NCBI RefSeq assembly: GCF_025532145.1
Contig: NZ_ARXS01000017.1
Span: 1-64,000 of the forward strand
Reading direction: 5' to 3'
Origin: Alloalcanivorax balearicus MACL04
Lineage (GTDB): Bacteria; Pseudomonadota; Gammaproteobacteria; Pseudomonadales; Alcanivoracaceae
DNA length: 64,000 nucleotides
Numbering within the stretch: position 1 is the first letter of the stretch; each line of letters begins with the position of its first letter. Both the position numbers and the translations under genes were made by a program. The notes under the pieces were generated by a model, which was not told where the DNA came from, searched no databases, and saw only the letters and a list, made by a program, of their open reading frames with translations. Below, one piece after another: positions 63,168 to 64,000 of this stretch.

Positions 63168-64000
63168 ATGAATATCGAGATTCCGAAGAAGTTCAAACCG
63201 CTGATCAATAACGCCTACCAGGTGGCGCGCAGTACCCTCCGCCCGATTTCCCGCAAGTATGACCGCGGCGAACACGAGTACCCCAAGGAGCTGGACATGT
63301 TGGCCGCCGTGCTGGACGGCTTCAACGAAGGCGATCCGGCCAACTCCGCCGGGGCCGCCACCACCGGCAGCGGCAAGGTGGAGGACAGCGGCAGTGTGAA
63401 AAACGGCGCCAACATGGGCGTTTGTCTGGGCGCCATGGAAATGTGCTATGGCGATACCGGCTTTCTGCTGGCCATGCCCCGCCAGGGGCTGGGCAATGCC
63501 GCCATCGCCGCCGTCGCCAATGACGAACAGCTGGAGCGTTTCAAGGGCAAATGGGCCGCCATGGCGATCACCGAGCCGGGCTGCGGTTCCGATTCCGCCG
63601 CCATTCGCACCACCGCGAAAAAGGATGGCGATCACTACGTTCTCAATGGCGAGAAAATTTTCGTCACTTCCGGCCAGCGCGCCGACTGCGTGGTGGTTTG
63701 GGCGACCCTGGATCCACAGTTGGGCCGCGCCGCCATCAAGTCCTTCGTGGTGGATTGGGGCACACCGGGCATGGAACTGGCCCGCCTGGAGAAAAAGCTC
63801 GGCATCCGCGCCTCCGACACCGCCGCCATCAACTTCGTCGATTGCCGGGTACCGGCGGAGAATCTGCTGGGCAGCCCGGAGATCGATACCAAAAAGGGCT
63901 TCGCCGGGGTGATGGAGACCTTCGACAACACCCGCCCGCTGGTGGCCGCCATGGCCATCGGTTGCGCCAAAGCCTCACTGGAACGTATCAAGGAACTGCT
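63168..64000 (+). CDS. acyl-CoA dehydrogenase, partial (cut by window end)
   Basis: The ATG at 63168 follows TAAGGAGG at the end of the preceding dehydrogenase gene. The visible 277 codons show canonical family motifs: AITEPGCGSDSAA (FAD loop, about residue 131), VLNGEKIFVTSGQRADCVVV and LEKKLGIRASDTAAINFVDC. An unusual insertion rich in Gly/Ala/Ser (AGAATTGSGKVEDSGS, about 67-82) resembles the broad family of aliphatic ACADs in Alcanivorax and Pseudomonas. The C-terminus with the catalytic base is outside the window. It forms an operon with the preceding paralogue. Confidence 0.9.
   Translation, partial: MNIEIPKKFKPLINNAYQVARSTLRPISRKYDRGEHEYPKELDMLAAVLDGFNEGDPANSAGAATTGSGKVEDSGSVKNGANMGVCLGAMEMCYGDTGFLLAMPRQGLGNAAIAAVANDEQLERFKGKWAAMAITEPGCGSDSAAIRTTAKKDGDHYVLNGEKIFVTSGQRADCVVVWATLDPQLGRAAIKSFVVDWGTPGMELARLEKKLGIRASDTAAINFVDCRVPAENLLGSPEIDTKKGFAGVMETFDNTRPLVAAMAIGCAKASLERIKEL

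Overview
The window looks like chromosomal DNA of a high-GC, aerobic, hydrocarbon- or lipid-using marine gammaproteobacterium. The best guess is Alcanivorax/Alloalcanivorax or a close relative. This rests on gene order and protein sequence (algU-mucABCD next to nadB, fadBA, tandem acyl-CoA dehydrogenases, a cis/trans fatty acid isomerase, two TonB receptors, a 4Fe-4S APS-type CysH), not on a database search. No rRNA, tRNA, CRISPR array, phage or insertion sequence was recognised.

Layout. 1-10.6 kb: a minus-strand envelope-stress and housekeeping block, read as algU-mucA-mucB-rseC-mucD, then lepA-lepB-DUF4845-rnc-era-recO-pdxJ. 10.9-24 kb: nadB, sdhE/ygfX, ygfZ, a flavin oxidoreductase, a crotonase-family hydrolase, ung, a TetR regulator, lysS, prfB (with its programmed frameshift), a DUF7352 protein and recJ. 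24.2-27.6 kb: the fadBA beta-oxidation operon. 27.6-31.3 kb: an accessory island with a 52-residue ORF, an AT-rich orphan gene, a winged-helix/nucleotidyltransferase fusion and an AbiEi-AbiEii type IV toxin-antitoxin pair; the last two units each have conspicuous palindromic operators. 31.3-35.8 kb: small cytosolic and membrane genes, a pirin and the ABC-F protein YbiT.

35.8-47.9 kb is rich in iron and sulfur genes: a PepSY reductase-like protein with a siderophore receptor, cysH, a DUF4168 protein, a response regulator-sensor kinase-FepA-type receptor operon resembling pfeRSA, and a divergent PepSY/DUF2271/DUF4198 operon. Three candidate Fur boxes lie in this cluster. 48-57.8 kb: deaD, dodecin, DUF1643, cti, a secreted-protein/Sel1-lipoprotein pair, a GlxA-type regulator and an AGCS symporter. 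58-61.5 kb: two proteins with degenerate GGDEF domains, then an OmpA-family porin. 61.8-64 kb: two adjacent acyl-CoA dehydrogenases, the second cut by the window edge.

Intergenic space carries three repeat systems: (i) degenerate 7-bp repeat arrays, arranged as inverted pairs and sitting on or beside stop codons; (ii) about ten REP/BIME-like inverted pairs; (iii) two copies of a roughly 110-130 bp palindromic element. The least explained signals are the heptad arrays, the autoregulated-looking HTH-nucleotidyltransferase beside AbiE, and the paired degenerate GGDEF and acyl-CoA dehydrogenase genes.
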